From Cryptomeria japonica (taxonomy: Eukaryota; Streptophyta; Pinopsida; Cupressales; Cupressaceae), in NCBI RefSeq assembly GCF_030272615.1, contig NC_081412.1:480587157-480651156 (forward strand): a stretch of DNA of 64,000 nt. The letters run 5' to 3'. Under the pieces are notes generated by a model. That model saw only the letters and a program-made list of their open reading frames with translations. It had not been told where the DNA came from and made no database searches. Made by a program: the position numbers and the translations under genes. Below are positions 24,910-36,056 of this stretch, in pieces; position 1 is the stretch's first letter; every line of letters begins with the position of its first letter.

Positions 24910-25884
24910 TGTTGGCAATCGACACTCATCCGATGACTTTCAATGTCTGATTTATGGTCTAGGGTTGTCATTGATGGCAACTCTTCTTGTTGATTCAATC
25001 TGGTGGTCATGATTCATCTTATCTGGAAGCTAGAGTTAATCAGTAGGCAGTTAACCGCTAAAACAAGATATTTCTTTAATGTTTTGGTCCATAATGATTT
25101 CCAATTATTGTGGTATTTTTGGTGATTGTTTTTGTGATCTCGATGATTGGGAAGACCCTTAGGAAGTGTGTGATTATAATCTTTTGGTCTAGTGCTATAT
25201 TTTGTTCGAGATTGAAGACAACTTGGAGCTACATGTTACACTTCTTGAAGCCAACTTGAAGAAGATTGTTTTTGTGTTAAGACCAGATATATAAGATCGA
25301 TTTACGATTGACTTTCAGTGTGTTAGTGGTGTGGTGATCCATTTTGGTGCAATTGAGTGCAGTTTCACGTGCGAACTTTACTTTCAAACCAACTGGTAGT
25401 TGACTGAGACAGAAACAGAGTATTCAGCAGAGCAAAGACAGAAAGAGATTCAGTGCTTAACTGGAATTCATTCTTGCATAGGCAGATGCTAATTGAGAGT
25501 TCATTTCATTGCATTTTCTCATTGTAATCAAATTGTAATCAGTGAGACTTCCCTGAAGGTTGTAGCCTTCTAGGAAACTATATTTGAGCAGTGAGCTCTA
25601 GGCATTGAGCCTGAATGCAAGTGAATTCCCAATCTATGTAATATTTATGTACTCCTGGCCATATTATATGAATATTGTGGGTTCTAGCCCCACCGTGGTT
25701 TTTCCCTTTCCGGGTTTCCACGTAAAAATTTTGATGTTGTGGATTTGTGTATTCTTTGTTGCATGTTTATGTTCTTTTTTATTATGCATTGCTAATCGGT
25801 GGATAAATAATAAGTTTGAGGATTTGATTTCTGGTAGATCGCTGATTCACCCCCCCCCCCTCTCAGTGATCTTTGATTCTACCA
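24910..25884 (+). repeat. 3' LTR of the two-ORF element
   Basis: 975 bp, TG...CA, followed by the ATTAT duplication at 25,885. Confidence 0.95.
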
Positions 25885-26343
25885 ATTATCTGATCATGAG
25901 AAGGTTTTAATGGATGTGTAAATTAAAAGAGGAATTTTCTAGCAACTCATTCCTCTTTTTTATGTTAGGAAAAGGCTATGTACATCTTACACAAGAAATA
26001 ATTGTTCTAAATATGTAAAATAAGCATATACTTGTTGCATGTCTCTAGGAGGTGTTTTTAGCCATATTCAATATTTATGTTGCAAATATGGTGTTAGCAT
26101 ATTGTATTGTCATTGATGTCAAACCTCGGTGTGGTATGATGTCTTTGATTTTTGCACTTGTACGATGATATTGAAGTTCATGGTTGGATGTCATGCCTTG
26201 ATTTTATGTTGCCTTGATTGAGGCTATGTAAGGTGGTTTTGTGTATATTTATTGTTAGAAAAAGTTGGAATCATGATTTCATATTAAGATGAGGGTTAGA
26301 ATTTTTAAGATAAGGATTAGAAGGATGATGGTGAGTTGGATAT
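25885..26343. other. Flanking DNA between two LTR elements
   Basis: The first ~45 bp continue the coding-like frame seen at 19,825-19,974. A segment near 26,093 (TGTTAGCATATTG...TTGTCATTGATGTC) resembles the start of a Copia LTR, but no partner or end is visible. Confidence 0.4.
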
Positions 26344-27472
26344 TATATCATCATAAATTGTACTCACCTACAATTTTGTCGTCACCTAGGCCTCATTTTG
26401 GTGTTCCATCTTCCAAGGATTGATTGCAATGATAATTTCGCTCACACCACTTACGTATTGTGCCATTTTATCAATTTCCCAGTTTCACCCCATTTTAGAG
26501 TCCTAATTTCCAAAACTAGGGTGTCACGCCCTAGGCCTCTTAATTGGGCACCAATTTGCACCCCCAAATAGTCATCATGAATGAGCAATAATTTGGATAC
26601 TACGTCGGCCTCTTGCAGAAATTTAATTTGACTTTTGACAATCAATTATAAAAGGTCTACCCTTTTCATTTCTAACCTAATGAATTGAAATCAATAGCTA
26701 TACTCTAGAAAATTCAAGTGAGCAAGCAATCTGTCATTCATCAAGCATTGAAGATGGTATTCATAATCAATGTTTTATTAGGACATCCTACATAAAACCC
26801 TAATTGCTTTGTGTGGAGACAAATAAAACTTCATCAAGGTAAACATTATAGTTTTTAGCATTACATTTCAGATTCAGCCTTTTCCTCAAAAGGAAAGTAC
26901 TTTATTTCAGTCTTTCATTACATTTGTCAATTCAATTTCTTGGTTAATTCTAAAACTAGGTTTTTACCTAAGGTAAACCCTTATTTCTAGCATATTTATC
27001 TTTATTTATATGTGCAGGAAACAGGTGTGGTGTTATACTCATGAAATTTGGCAGAGTCAATAGTGACGAATATGTTCATCTTTCATCGGTGGAAAATTCA
27101 AAGGACTAGGGCAGATTTGTGCTACCTGGTCTCGAAAAATCAGACTGGGCTTTTGGGAACAAGTTCAACACATCTTCTTTTGCCCAGATCCAAGTTTGTG
27201 GCTAAGTGGGGTATTTGTAGCTAACTGTTTATGTCAAATTGCTTCAATAATTCATTGTAATGACCGAATTTTCACAATCAATCCAATTCAACTTAAGAAA
27301 GAGGACTAATCATATCAATCTAGTTGAATCCAATCAAAATCTCGATCTCTTCCCCACAAGGATTGAGCCTAGATCTATTAGGTTCAACCCTCTTTCAATG
27401 TTGTGGTGTTAATTGGGCTATTTAGTACTTTTATTACCTTAAACCCTAATTCTCAATTTTTACCACATTACA
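26344..27472 (+). repeat. H 5' LTR
   Basis: About 1,129 bp. The start TATATCATCATAAATTGTAC aligns with TGTAGCATCCTAAATTGTAC at 63,811, so the first TG has become TA. The end CACATTACA is followed by TTTTGGTGAACC. Confidence 0.75.
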
Positions 27473-27474
27473 TT

Positions 27475-27485
27475 TTGGTGAACCA
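27475..27485 (+). promoter_or_regulatory. Probable H primer-binding site
   Basis: TTGGTGAACC directly follows the LTR edge. The same motif follows the G LTRs (minus strand at about 34,383-34,392 and 54,568-54,577), which supports a primer function. I cannot name the tRNA. Confidence 0.5.
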
Positions 27486-27869
27486 ACATCTTGCATGCTT
27501 AATTCTGATTTATTGTCTTAGATATGATTTTTTATGCATTTTAAAATTCAAATTTGCACTCATAATTGTTATTTTTAATTGAATTTCATAAATTTTGAGG
27601 TTAAATTCACATACCCCTAATTTATTATTCTAAAATTAACTTGTGCATTGCATAATTTTTTTCAAGTGTATTTTTAGATCTGATTATTGCAATATGTTTT
27701 TGATTAAGATAAATGGGTTTCATAGGGACCAAAAACCTAAAGTCAGAGAGAGATACAAAAAATTAAACAGTTGCTAACTAGACCAAAAACAACAACAAAA
27801 CAGCCATGGAAATAGGGGACACGCCCACACAACAAAAACCACTAACAGAAAAAACTAAAAACCACTAAA

Positions 27870-29430
27870 CCAGAGATTGCATCAACTCTGAGTTCTTTTG
27901 CATCATACTCTTGTTGATTTCCTTGAGCTCTTCCATGATGAACCTAGAGGTACTCTTCTCTTGATTCTTGCTCCTCGTCCTCGTATAGGGGCCAGTAGTG
28001 ACCTATGATCCCGTACCTTGCAAGTTTGGCTCCTGGATTTTCTTCTTATGTTTGGTGTTTGAGGGTGGGATAGTGGTGATGGGTTGGTCTCATTGATCCA
28101 CAATCATCGCATTAACCTTTTTTAGACCCTCGGTGCTGCCATTCATGGATTCCCTACTAATATCAACCAAATTCCTAAGGATGCCCTTAATCTCTTCCAA
28201 GTTTATTTACAACTGACCAATCCTTGATTCATGATCCGTTTTCATGATCTTAACATATTTTGTAAGTATTTATGTCATTCGGATAAGCTTGTCAGTTTTG
28301 CTTGGCATGGGAGTCTCAGTAAAAGTGTCAATGATGCCCTTAATTCCTTCCTTCAGCATGTTGATCTCCTTGCTGACCCAAAGAAAGCAATTTTCATGAC
28401 TTTTAACAAAAAATTTAAGGAGAATATCTAAATCAGAGTCTTTTTTAGTATCCCCCTATTTCCCTTATTCAACATTAATGGGGATGTCAAGCTTTATTTC
28501 CTTCTCCTTTCCCTTGGCTTCCTCTATTTTTCCTAATTTAAACTTTTTTCATATTCAGTGGGCCAGAACCTTGTAGATTAGGGTTAGGGATTTTATACTT
28601 ACTGGCAGCCCATCTGGGTTGTTTGTTTCTTTTATTGCTTCCAATGCCAAGTGTAATATTTTGTGGGGGACCCTCCTCTTGAGAGGGATACTAGTCTGAA
28701 TCTTTAGAGACATTGAGGTCCCGCCAGTCCATAGCCATACCAGACCCCTCTTCCTCCATCTAGGTTGGTCAAAGAATTAGGGGTTTTGACAACCAAGGAG
28801 GGTTTAACCCCATGCTCTTTGGCATATTCCATAATGAGCATGATTAACCCCTCATGCAAGACAAGGTTGTCACTATTTTTAGCGTGATTTGCAAGGCTAT
28901 GTTCAAGAGAAGATAACAAGTAGAAGAGCAAAGAAATTCTTTTGTTATGCCAAAAATGATTCAATATCATAAAGTGGTAAGAGAAGATACTAGCATAATG
29001 ACCATCAAGATTAATATACCTCATAATCACTTCAGCCACATCTACCCAAAGTGATTGCAGGTCCTTTATGATATAACTCTCATCAGCCATCTTTCACACC
29101 TTGTCTCTCTTGCTTTATTTGTCAAAGAAGAACGAAATGGTTTCTTCTGTCACCCTCCTCTCTCTATAAAACTTATTTCCATCCATCTGCAAGCCATTTA
29201 TCTCCACAATGAAGGCTTCATCGATTATAAATTCTGCTCCAAAATCCATGAGGATACCTTTCTTCCAACCATTCACAAAATCCTCAATCATTTTTGGGAC
29301 ATTGTCATGAAGCCTCTTGAGATATGGCACAAGGCCCCCATCAGTAATCTCCATCCAAAAATCTTGTTCTTTTCCCATTTTTCATAGGAAGTGGGCTCCA
29401 TTCTATTTTTATCACCTCCCATAAGCAATA
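27870..29430 (-). pseudogene. Long unrecognised ORF downstream of LINE RNase H
   Basis: From about 29,420 (MEPTSYEKWEKNK) a protein-like minus-strand frame runs for roughly 515 codons with a few stops and a frameshift. It includes GGLVPYLKRLHDNVPK, DFVNGWKKG, FIIDEAFIVEINGLQMDG (29,115-29,378), then a second globular part (SLWVDVAEVIMRYINLDG, LLFYLLSSLEHSLANHAK; 28,704-29,090), and a helical charged C-terminus (EELKEINKSMMQKNSELM, near 27,900). From memory it resembles hypothetical proteins common in gymnosperm transcript sets, but I cannot name a domain. It may be a genuine third LINE ORF or an adjacent element of its own. Confidence 0.55.
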
Positions 29431-29549
29431 TACCATTGTAAAATAGGGTGTAAGCACCAAACCCAAACCAAGCGATGAAAAACCAGACACAAAAGAAAGC
29501 TCTAGAAACCCTAGTTTTGAAATTCAAACTCAAATCCCACAAAAGATCA

Positions 29550-30115
29550 TTACTCATTTGGCAATTTGTCATCATTGTTGTGGGATGAATGGACAATATA
29601 ATTAGTGTCCTTTCTTGTCAAATCACACAATTGTATCAGGAAAGTTTCCCTTCTTGTCCACCATCGTATGTCCACATAATCCACACCAATGTTCGCTAGG
29701 TGGTCCGTTGGCATGTTACCTTCCCGATAAATGTGGGAAATTTTGAATTCTTCCACTTTTGTAATCAAGATGTGGAACTCCTGAATTAAATGCTTGATAG
29801 TCCAGCTAGGCTCAGTATGTTTACTCACACATATGATGATGTTTAGTGAATCACTCTCAAGCCGCTATTTTTTGAACCCTTCTCTGATAGCCATGTTTAA
29901 CCCTATGTAAGAATCTTTTGCCTTAGCAAAGTGGTTTGTCTAGGTGCCCAGTGGGAGTGCCACCACTGAAACAAGACTACCATTGTAGTTGCAAGCAACT
30001 CCCCCACAGCCAATCGGCCCATGATTACCTCTAGTCGCCCCATCAACATTGATTTTGATCCACCCACTTGGGGGAGGAACCCAAACAATATTATTTCTTT
30101 TCTTCTTTAACTTGA
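29550..30115 (-). pseudogene. LINE RNase H domain
   Basis: The minus strand has INVDGATRGNHGPIGCGG (first catalytic Asp), a GLNMAIREGF helix, LESDS (third acidic residue) and HIYREGNMPTDHLANIG, the plant LINE/RVT_3 RNase H layout. The Glu that normally opens the second motif seems to be Lys (FAKAKD). A stop separates GFKK from RLESDS near 29,865. The domain ends with a stop at 29,550. Confidence 0.85.
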
Positions 30116-30322
30116 AAGTAGGTTTATAAATATCTCGGTTGATGTGCCATCTATTGATAATATCCCAGTCCTAAGGCAAAGTAGGAAAGGGGGGTCAAGC
30201 TTGCAAGATGGACAAGAAGAGATAAAGTTTTCCTTAATGGCATTCTAGATTCTTCAAGAAACATATAGAGAAAAGGACTCTTTGTCCCTGAAGATCCAGT
30301 TGTTTCTTTCTGTCTAAATCCC

Positions 30323-31118
30323 CTAGGCCAGATGGAGCAACATAAGGCACCATAACACTTTGAGAGAAGGAATATCTGAAGGGCAATTCCACTGGGACCA
30401 ACAGTCCAAAAAGCTCCTGGGAAGGCACCACATGATTCCCCAGAGATCAAAAAAATGAGCCCAGATATATCTAGAAAAGGAGCAGTGGAGCAACAAGTGT
30501 GTAACATCTTCAGTGTCTTCCTTCCACAAAAAACATTTTTTAAGAATAGCCATACCCCTTTTGCACAAATTGTCAATGGAAAGAATCTTATTCTGCATAA
30601 AGAGCCAAAAGAAAATATTAATTTTAAGAATCAACGGCTTGTTCCAGATACTAGACCAGAAAGGGGCAGGAGCAAAGGATCTTGTCAACAGGTGGAAAGC
30701 ATGAGACAGAGAAAAAACTCTTGAAGAGGAACCACACCACACCAAATTATCATCAATAGGAAAAGAGGTGATGTGAATATTAGCAAGCCATAATTGGAGG
30801 GGTTTCATGATGGGGTCCACACTGATAAGATTGATCCAATTACCCTCTCTGATATAATCAACAACCCAATAGCCAAACCTCTCCACATATCTCACTTTAA
30901 GTTGAGCTACCCAATGAAAGTCAATCAAAGGCCCATCACCAGCCCACCAATCATCCCAAAAAAGAATTTTCCTCCCATTTCCAAGGACCCATCTTGATCC
31001 TTTAAGAATAACATCTTTGGAGTTATGAAAATTTACCCAAAGATCAGATGCCGCCATAGGCAAATTGTAATCTTCTAAAACACTTTGGGCAGAGATATCA
31101 TTGGCATGTGATGTTATA
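30323..31118 (-). pseudogene. LINE RT C-terminal region with zf-RVT domain
   Basis: The minus strand encodes SRWVLGNGRKILFWDDWW, then a W-rich segment, IWNKPLILKINIFFWLFMQ, ILSIDNLCKRGMAILKKC and EDVTHLLLHCSFSRYIW. This is the pattern of plant LINE proteins downstream of the RT fingers/palm (reverse-transcriptase zinc-binding domain, HLLxxC-type motif). About 250 codons remain open, and they extend to the truncation at 31,118. The frame shifts near 30,330, after which the RNase H part follows in another frame. Confidence 0.85.
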
Positions 31119-31290
31119 ATCTAAAGGCATTTATTATTCAAAATCACAATTCAAATTGCTTAATTAAATGGTTAATCAATCATTGTTACAATAATTTATA
31201 TTGTTTAATCATAATTTTCAATTTGTGCATTCAAATTTCCCTCCTTTGTGCATAAGTTTTGTTACCATTAGTCCTACATACAATATTCCC
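31119..31290 (+). other. H leader, resumed after the LINE
   Basis: AT-rich sequence between the LINE edge and the H gag ATG at 31,291. Confidence 0.5.
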
Positions 31291-32427
31291 ATGAGAAGTT
31301 GTAGAATTAAGGCTTCCCAAGGTTTAATTACTAAGGATATGGAGCCTCAATTGGATCACTTATTCCATGAGAATGTGGGTGTTTCCTCTAATCTAACTAA
31401 TGACATCATGTATTCTCATTCTCTTCATAATTCTCATGATTTGAATGAATCACTAACTAGGGTTACTATTGACCAATTGGAAAAGATTGATAATGAATAT
31501 GAAAATCTTCAACAATGGATGAGTCAATAATACCCAAAAAGTGAAGCGATCCCTTTGATTGAAGAATTAAAGAGAATGGTGCAAAGTGATAAAATTGGTG
31601 TTGATTTGTTGCGTGGTCTTGCTCATATTGTTGACACTAATATTATACCAATCAAAAGTTGTGCCAAAGTCCTTGGTTCCTCTCAACCCACTAGTCAAGC
31701 TAATCATTCCATTCTTATGCCTAATGTGCCTACATTTACATCTTCTATCATGGCTACTTCCACACAAAATGTTAATCCTACACATGTTACTCATGGGGGC
31801 AATCTCATTAATCAATATTCTTGCATAACTCCTCCTATTAGTCTTCCATTTGTATCCCAATCATCTCCCATACCAACATACCATAGTGTTCCACCTCCTT
31901 ATTCTCAACCTCCACCTACATTTAACAATGTTACTCCTCCATTACAATCCAACATGTCCAATTTCAATCTATCCACTAAAGAAACCATCAATAATCTAGC
32001 CCAAACTATTACATCCCTACAACAACAATTGGCTTCCATTACTCAATCCAAGTTTAATGTGCCCAAATTTGATGTAGTAAGCTCATTATTTGATGATATT
32101 GTCTGTACGGTTCCCCCTAAACATATGGAAGTCCCTCAATTAGAGTTGTATAATGGAAAAGGTGACCCCTTGACTCATGTAAGGATATTTCAAACTTTGT
32201 ATATGGAATTTTCTCATGGGTAAAGATTTATGGCTAAATTGTTTACCTGAACCTTTAGAGATAAATCTTTGCAATGGTATTGGTTTTTGTCTCCTTATTC
32301 TATTACATCATTTTAACAATTAGTTAATTATTTCATTAAACAATTTCAAAATAATATTGGTCCTAAAATTACTTTGATTGATTCGATTCATTGTAAGCAA
32401 GGAGTTAAAGAAAAAGTGATTGATTTC
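31291..32427 (+). pseudogene. H gag, N-terminal part, cut by element F
   Basis: ATG 31,291 opens MRSCRIKASQGLITKDMEP. A Gln-stop interrupts at 31,528, then a Pro/Ser/Thr-rich region (31,640-31,990) and the Gag core EVPQLELYNGKGDPLTHV, which fits the Tat-type 'P.Lx.Y.GxGDPxxH' pattern. Three more stops fall at about 32,221, 32,248 and 32,314. The frame ends at KVIDF, where F inserted; it resumes at 60,731 with the duplicated target ATTTC. Confidence 0.8.
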
Positions 32428-32948
32428 TGGTGCAGTCACCGGTTAGGAGGGATCTCAAAGAGATCAGCCCAAAAATGTCAGCAAGAGTAAACACAATGGA
32501 AACACAAGGACATGATGGAGGCAATGCAAAACAAATTGAATTATTTCATAAAAACTGATTACAACCGACCAGTAACAACCAAGTTATAGTAACCGGCTCA
32601 TAGGCCTACTAAAACATGCTCAAAATAGAGAACAAGTCACAACCGGGACTTCAAACTTAAGATTTTTGCTTCTAGGTTATGTCTAACTCCTTAGATACAT
32701 TCTAATTCTCTATTATAATGATTTCTACGATCCAAGGGGATTCGATTGGCCCAAAAGGGATCAAAACCCGAAGAACAAGACCTAACGTGTAAAAACCAAC
32801 AAGGTCGGCCTTCGACCAAGAAAATCTAAAGGACAAAGTGAGAATCAAAGGGAAAGTCAACCACACACCAAGGAACAATGGAATCAACGCTCAAGGCTTT
32901 TCAAGCTATGGAAAGTATCTAGTAGATCACCAATGCAAATAGGTCCAG
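32428..32948 (-). repeat. F 3' LTR, truncated
   Basis: Matches the first 520 bp (plus-strand sense) of 59,947-60,730 up to AATAGGTCCAG, then joins G leader sequence at AGACAAG. Confidence 0.9.
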
Positions 32949-34394
32949 ACAAGATTTTGAGAAATGTTTGACAATCATGTTTGAAGGTGTTTTGAACTTT
33001 GTTGGATGAAATACTCTTGTGTTTAACCTTGTTTTGAATCAATTTGTCTTGGTTTTGAAATGAGACACAACTCAACTTTTGACAAGTAAAGAAGACAAGA
33101 TATTTTAACTTAGACTCAAGACAATCATGCTCATTCATACATTTCTTATGGATGGCAAGGGCAGTAGGTACTTGAGAGGTAGACTCATTATGAGATTCAA
33201 GGAGAATACATAGATGCTTGACCCCACGAGCTCCCCTCCACGGCACTCACTTCTCAGGGCAGCCAAGCATCAGTCCCCATGGAAATCTCCCCATGGAAAA
33301 CTTAGTATCTCTTCCAAGTATCTAAACTTGTCCTTCTCAAGCAACTAGAAGGATTTTTGGCCTCTAAATACAAGGTGTTTAGTAAGGATTTTTGTTAAGC
33401 GTTACTCCTTGGTGTCACGCAAGTGTGATTGAGACATTAAGCCCACCAAGATACCAAACAAATGTAGTTGCACAAGCATGATTTAGACCGTGAGGCCCTA
33501 CTTAGATGTTGATATGAGAAAGAGTTCAAGGGTCATCACTTCCCAAGTAACTGCAATTCCCACGTAACCCTTCCTTCAAAGCTTTCGCCCATCAGGTATT
33601 TATTTATAGTGAGTTAGAATGCCAAGGTACTCTGGTTGTCCTCACTTTGGGTCATTCCCTTCTCATGATTGTCACTTGCTTGCAAAAGAAAGCAAATGGT
33701 CGGGAAGGCAGGCCCTCTAAAGGCAACAAACAATCCGAGCCATGAGAATGGTATCGAAGATCTGGATTTATGATCACCCTAAGAAGGATGAGAGCATACT
33801 CTCCTACTCCAATGTCAAACTCAACAATCAAAGCAAACACACATTCATTCCATCCTACTTAGCAATCATACTAGGTGCCTAATTATGAACCACAAACACA
33901 AAAGTTCAGTTGAAATACAAGGCAACCTGCAAAATCGTCAAGTTAAAGTTTAATTTGTTTGGTCTTTGACTAGTGAACCTACATAAACTTTGTTAGTAGT
34001 TTCATTTTGTCTTTGCCATGCGTAATGCCAAGGTGCTGCACAAAGAATTAGTACCAAAGAAAAACCAAAATGCAGAAACAGAATGCAAAACAAAGTAATT
34101 TGCAATTAAAAAACACTGCTTTTTACCTCTGTTTCTGGCCTTACACAGGCGCAGAATGTCTTACACAGTCACAGAATGTAGTAATACAGGCACAAAATGC
34201 ACTGACACAGGCGCAGAAGTCCTTGACACAGGTGCAGATTGCTTGACACAAGCACAGAACTCTCCTACACAGGCACAGAAGTGCCCAGTAACCCCTGAAT
34301 TGCCCTGTTTCTTGGGTTTTTTCACCCGCAAATCAACTCAAAAGCACTCAAAAGCCTGGTTAGGGGGTTAGTTCACGTCGGGTTCACCAATTAA
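32949..34394 (-). mobile_element. Truncated second G copy: leader and primer site only
   Basis: Colinear with 53,111-54,579 (the leader of G), including the tract around GGTAGACTC...CTTGACCCCACG and the 21-bp repeats. The minus-strand order is shared LTR (34,395 onward), TTAATTGGTGAACCC, leader, break at 32,949 into the F LTR. So G sequence continues past its own 3' LTR, as in a tandem of two G elements sharing one LTR. Minus-strand open frames (32,884-33,246 here; 53,074-53,409 in G) lack an ATG start. Confidence 0.8.
34140..34290. repeat. ~21-bp tandem repeat in the truncated G leader (7 units)
   Basis: Units of the form TGACACAGGCGCAGAAGTCC repeat about seven times with drift. The homologous tract at 54,303-54,470 has about eight units. 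Confidence 0.8.
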
Positions 34395-35339
34395 TGTAGA
34401 TAGGAAATTTGGAAATCATCAAAGCAATAGCAAATTGGACTAGTTCAATCACGAAAACTAAAATGTAGTGACAACAATCCTAAAAACATTCAATGAAAAC
34501 ATGAAAAAAAGACATTCAATATGAAATCTAAGCAAACCAAATGCAGATGTCTCCTTCATGTGGCTCCATTGTCCTTCTTTCTCCTTCAAATAGATTTGTT
34601 TTGTGTATCTCACCTACAAGTGCATACGCATGAGATGAAAGCAAGATTGACAAGATAGCATGACGGCATAAGGGTACTAGAAGCGTGATTGATTCGACTA
34701 GGTTTGATTGAAGAAATTCATCCAATTTATAGATGAATTGGAGAAAAGACAAGATTAGCATGAAAGTGATTTGAATGGAAATTCAAATCAGGAATAGCAA
34801 AATTATGACAAGTGTATGACAAATTGCTATGCAAGGATTTATGACAATTTATGACAATTTATGACAAATTGCTATGCAAGGATTATGACAAGAATTTGAA
34901 ATAGAAATAGACATTTAGGAATTTAGGAAAAATAAGAAAATTAGGTAAATTAATTAATAATTTCTCATTCATTAATTAATTTACAAAAATAGGAGGAATT
35001 AATTAGCCAATTAAATAAACATTTAATTGTGACAAGAAGACTTAGGATAAATAAATAAATCATTTATCCTAAAGAGAAAATGGAGAGAAAATGACAAACA
35101 AGGTTAAATGAATAAATCATGAAACCATAGAAGATGAATTAGAAATGCAAGGACGACAATTAGGTCTTGACAAAAGATAATTGATATCGATTCGATTTGA
35201 TCATGATTCTGACTGACAAAGGACCCATACTGATAAGTGATTTGATTGATAAATGCACCAATTGATGAGGAACAATGACTAATTGATCCAAATTGACATG
35301 ATTGAGAAGGACGACGATCGATGACAAATTGATCGCAAG
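34395..35339 (-). repeat. G 3' LTR, part 1
   Basis: Matches 54,580-55,500. It is broken by C2 at GCAAG (35,335-35,339). Confidence 0.9.
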
Positions 35340-35786
35340 TGTAGGATTTTGCCAAGATCAAGGGCACAATGAAAAGCATAAAAGAGACAATAGAATGACA
35401 AGAACAAACTGTATTCTCATCAATATACAAATGATCAACTGGATTAACCAATACAATGAATAGAGGCCTACTTATATAGGCAAGGCCATATGGATGTATG
35501 AGCACACAAATATGACATGTGGCTCAATGAGAAACAAGGGTAGGTAATAAATACTAAGGGTGGGTAGGAGAAATAATATAATATTCCACAAGAGGTGGAT
35601 GACCCACCGAATGTGGAGTGTAACAGCAAAATAAAACCACAAAAGGTGGAATTTCTCCTACAAGCTCTATCCCTAAGTGCACACTTCCTTAAGTGTCTCA
35701 CATCCAAACTACGAAGAGATGCATTATCCTAAGTTAACTTAAGTAAGTGTAATAATATCCAAAATGAATATTTATTTACACTAACA
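35340..35786 (-). repeat. C2 3' LTR
   Basis: 447 bp; minus-strand edges TGTTAGTG and ATCCTACA. Confidence 0.93.
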
Positions 35787-36056
35787 CCCCCCCTTAAGTG
35801 CAACTTAGGGGAATGAAGACTCAAGTCAACAATGCAAGATGGGTCCCGGCTACTAGGCCATGATAGGTACCCATGTACAATATGCAAATGCAAGCAAAAC
35901 TATGCAATGCAATCTCTCACAAACGGAGAAAGGGAGAAAACCCAGTGGGAAAAAACTCCCCCCCAAAAGAGAGATGAATGTACAAAAAGGCTCTCAAAGA
36001 AGAAGGACAAAACCTCAAAGAGGAAAAAGTCCCCCCCATAAGAGAGGAAGGAGAAG

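Larger units (their letters stand above)
19975..25884 (+). mobile_element. Non-autonomous Copia-type LTR element (two ORFs, no polymerase)
   Basis: Both LTRs are 975 bp and start TGTTGGCAAT. The 5' LTR ends CTAACA and is followed by the primer site; the 3' LTR is preceded by an AAAGGGGGA polypurine tract. The element is flanked by a perfect 5-bp duplication, ATTAT (19,970-19,974 and 25,885-25,889). The 3.96-kb interior encodes a Gag-like zinc-knuckle protein and a second unrecognised ORF. I find no protease, integrase, RT or RNase H motif in any frame. It must have used enzymes supplied by another element. By eye the LTRs differ by about 10% over their first 170 bp, so the insertion is old. 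Confidence 0.93.
27715..31118 (-). mobile_element. 5'-truncated LINE with RT C-terminal domain, RNase H and an extra ORF
   Basis: Minus-strand coding runs from about 31,118 (the break with H DNA) through a zf-RVT-type domain and an RNase H domain, then a further long ORF and a short 3' tail ending near 27,715 with AATCAAAAAC. The catalytic RT and the 5' half are absent, as is usual for LINE copies. H leader/gag sequence resumes at about 31,119. No clear target duplication is visible. It lies within the H leader, so it is younger than H. Confidence 0.8.

Noticed and set aside
26093-26343. Separate Copia LTR starting TGTTAGCATATTG
   Set aside because: Only the first bases look LTR-like; no partner, end or primer site.
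32884-33246. Minus-strand ~100-codon frame in the G leader, open in both copies (also 53,074-53,409)
   Set aside because: Considered as an Ogre-like ORF1, but it begins with GTG, has no ATG in the conserved part, and the copies are too similar for conservation to mean anything.
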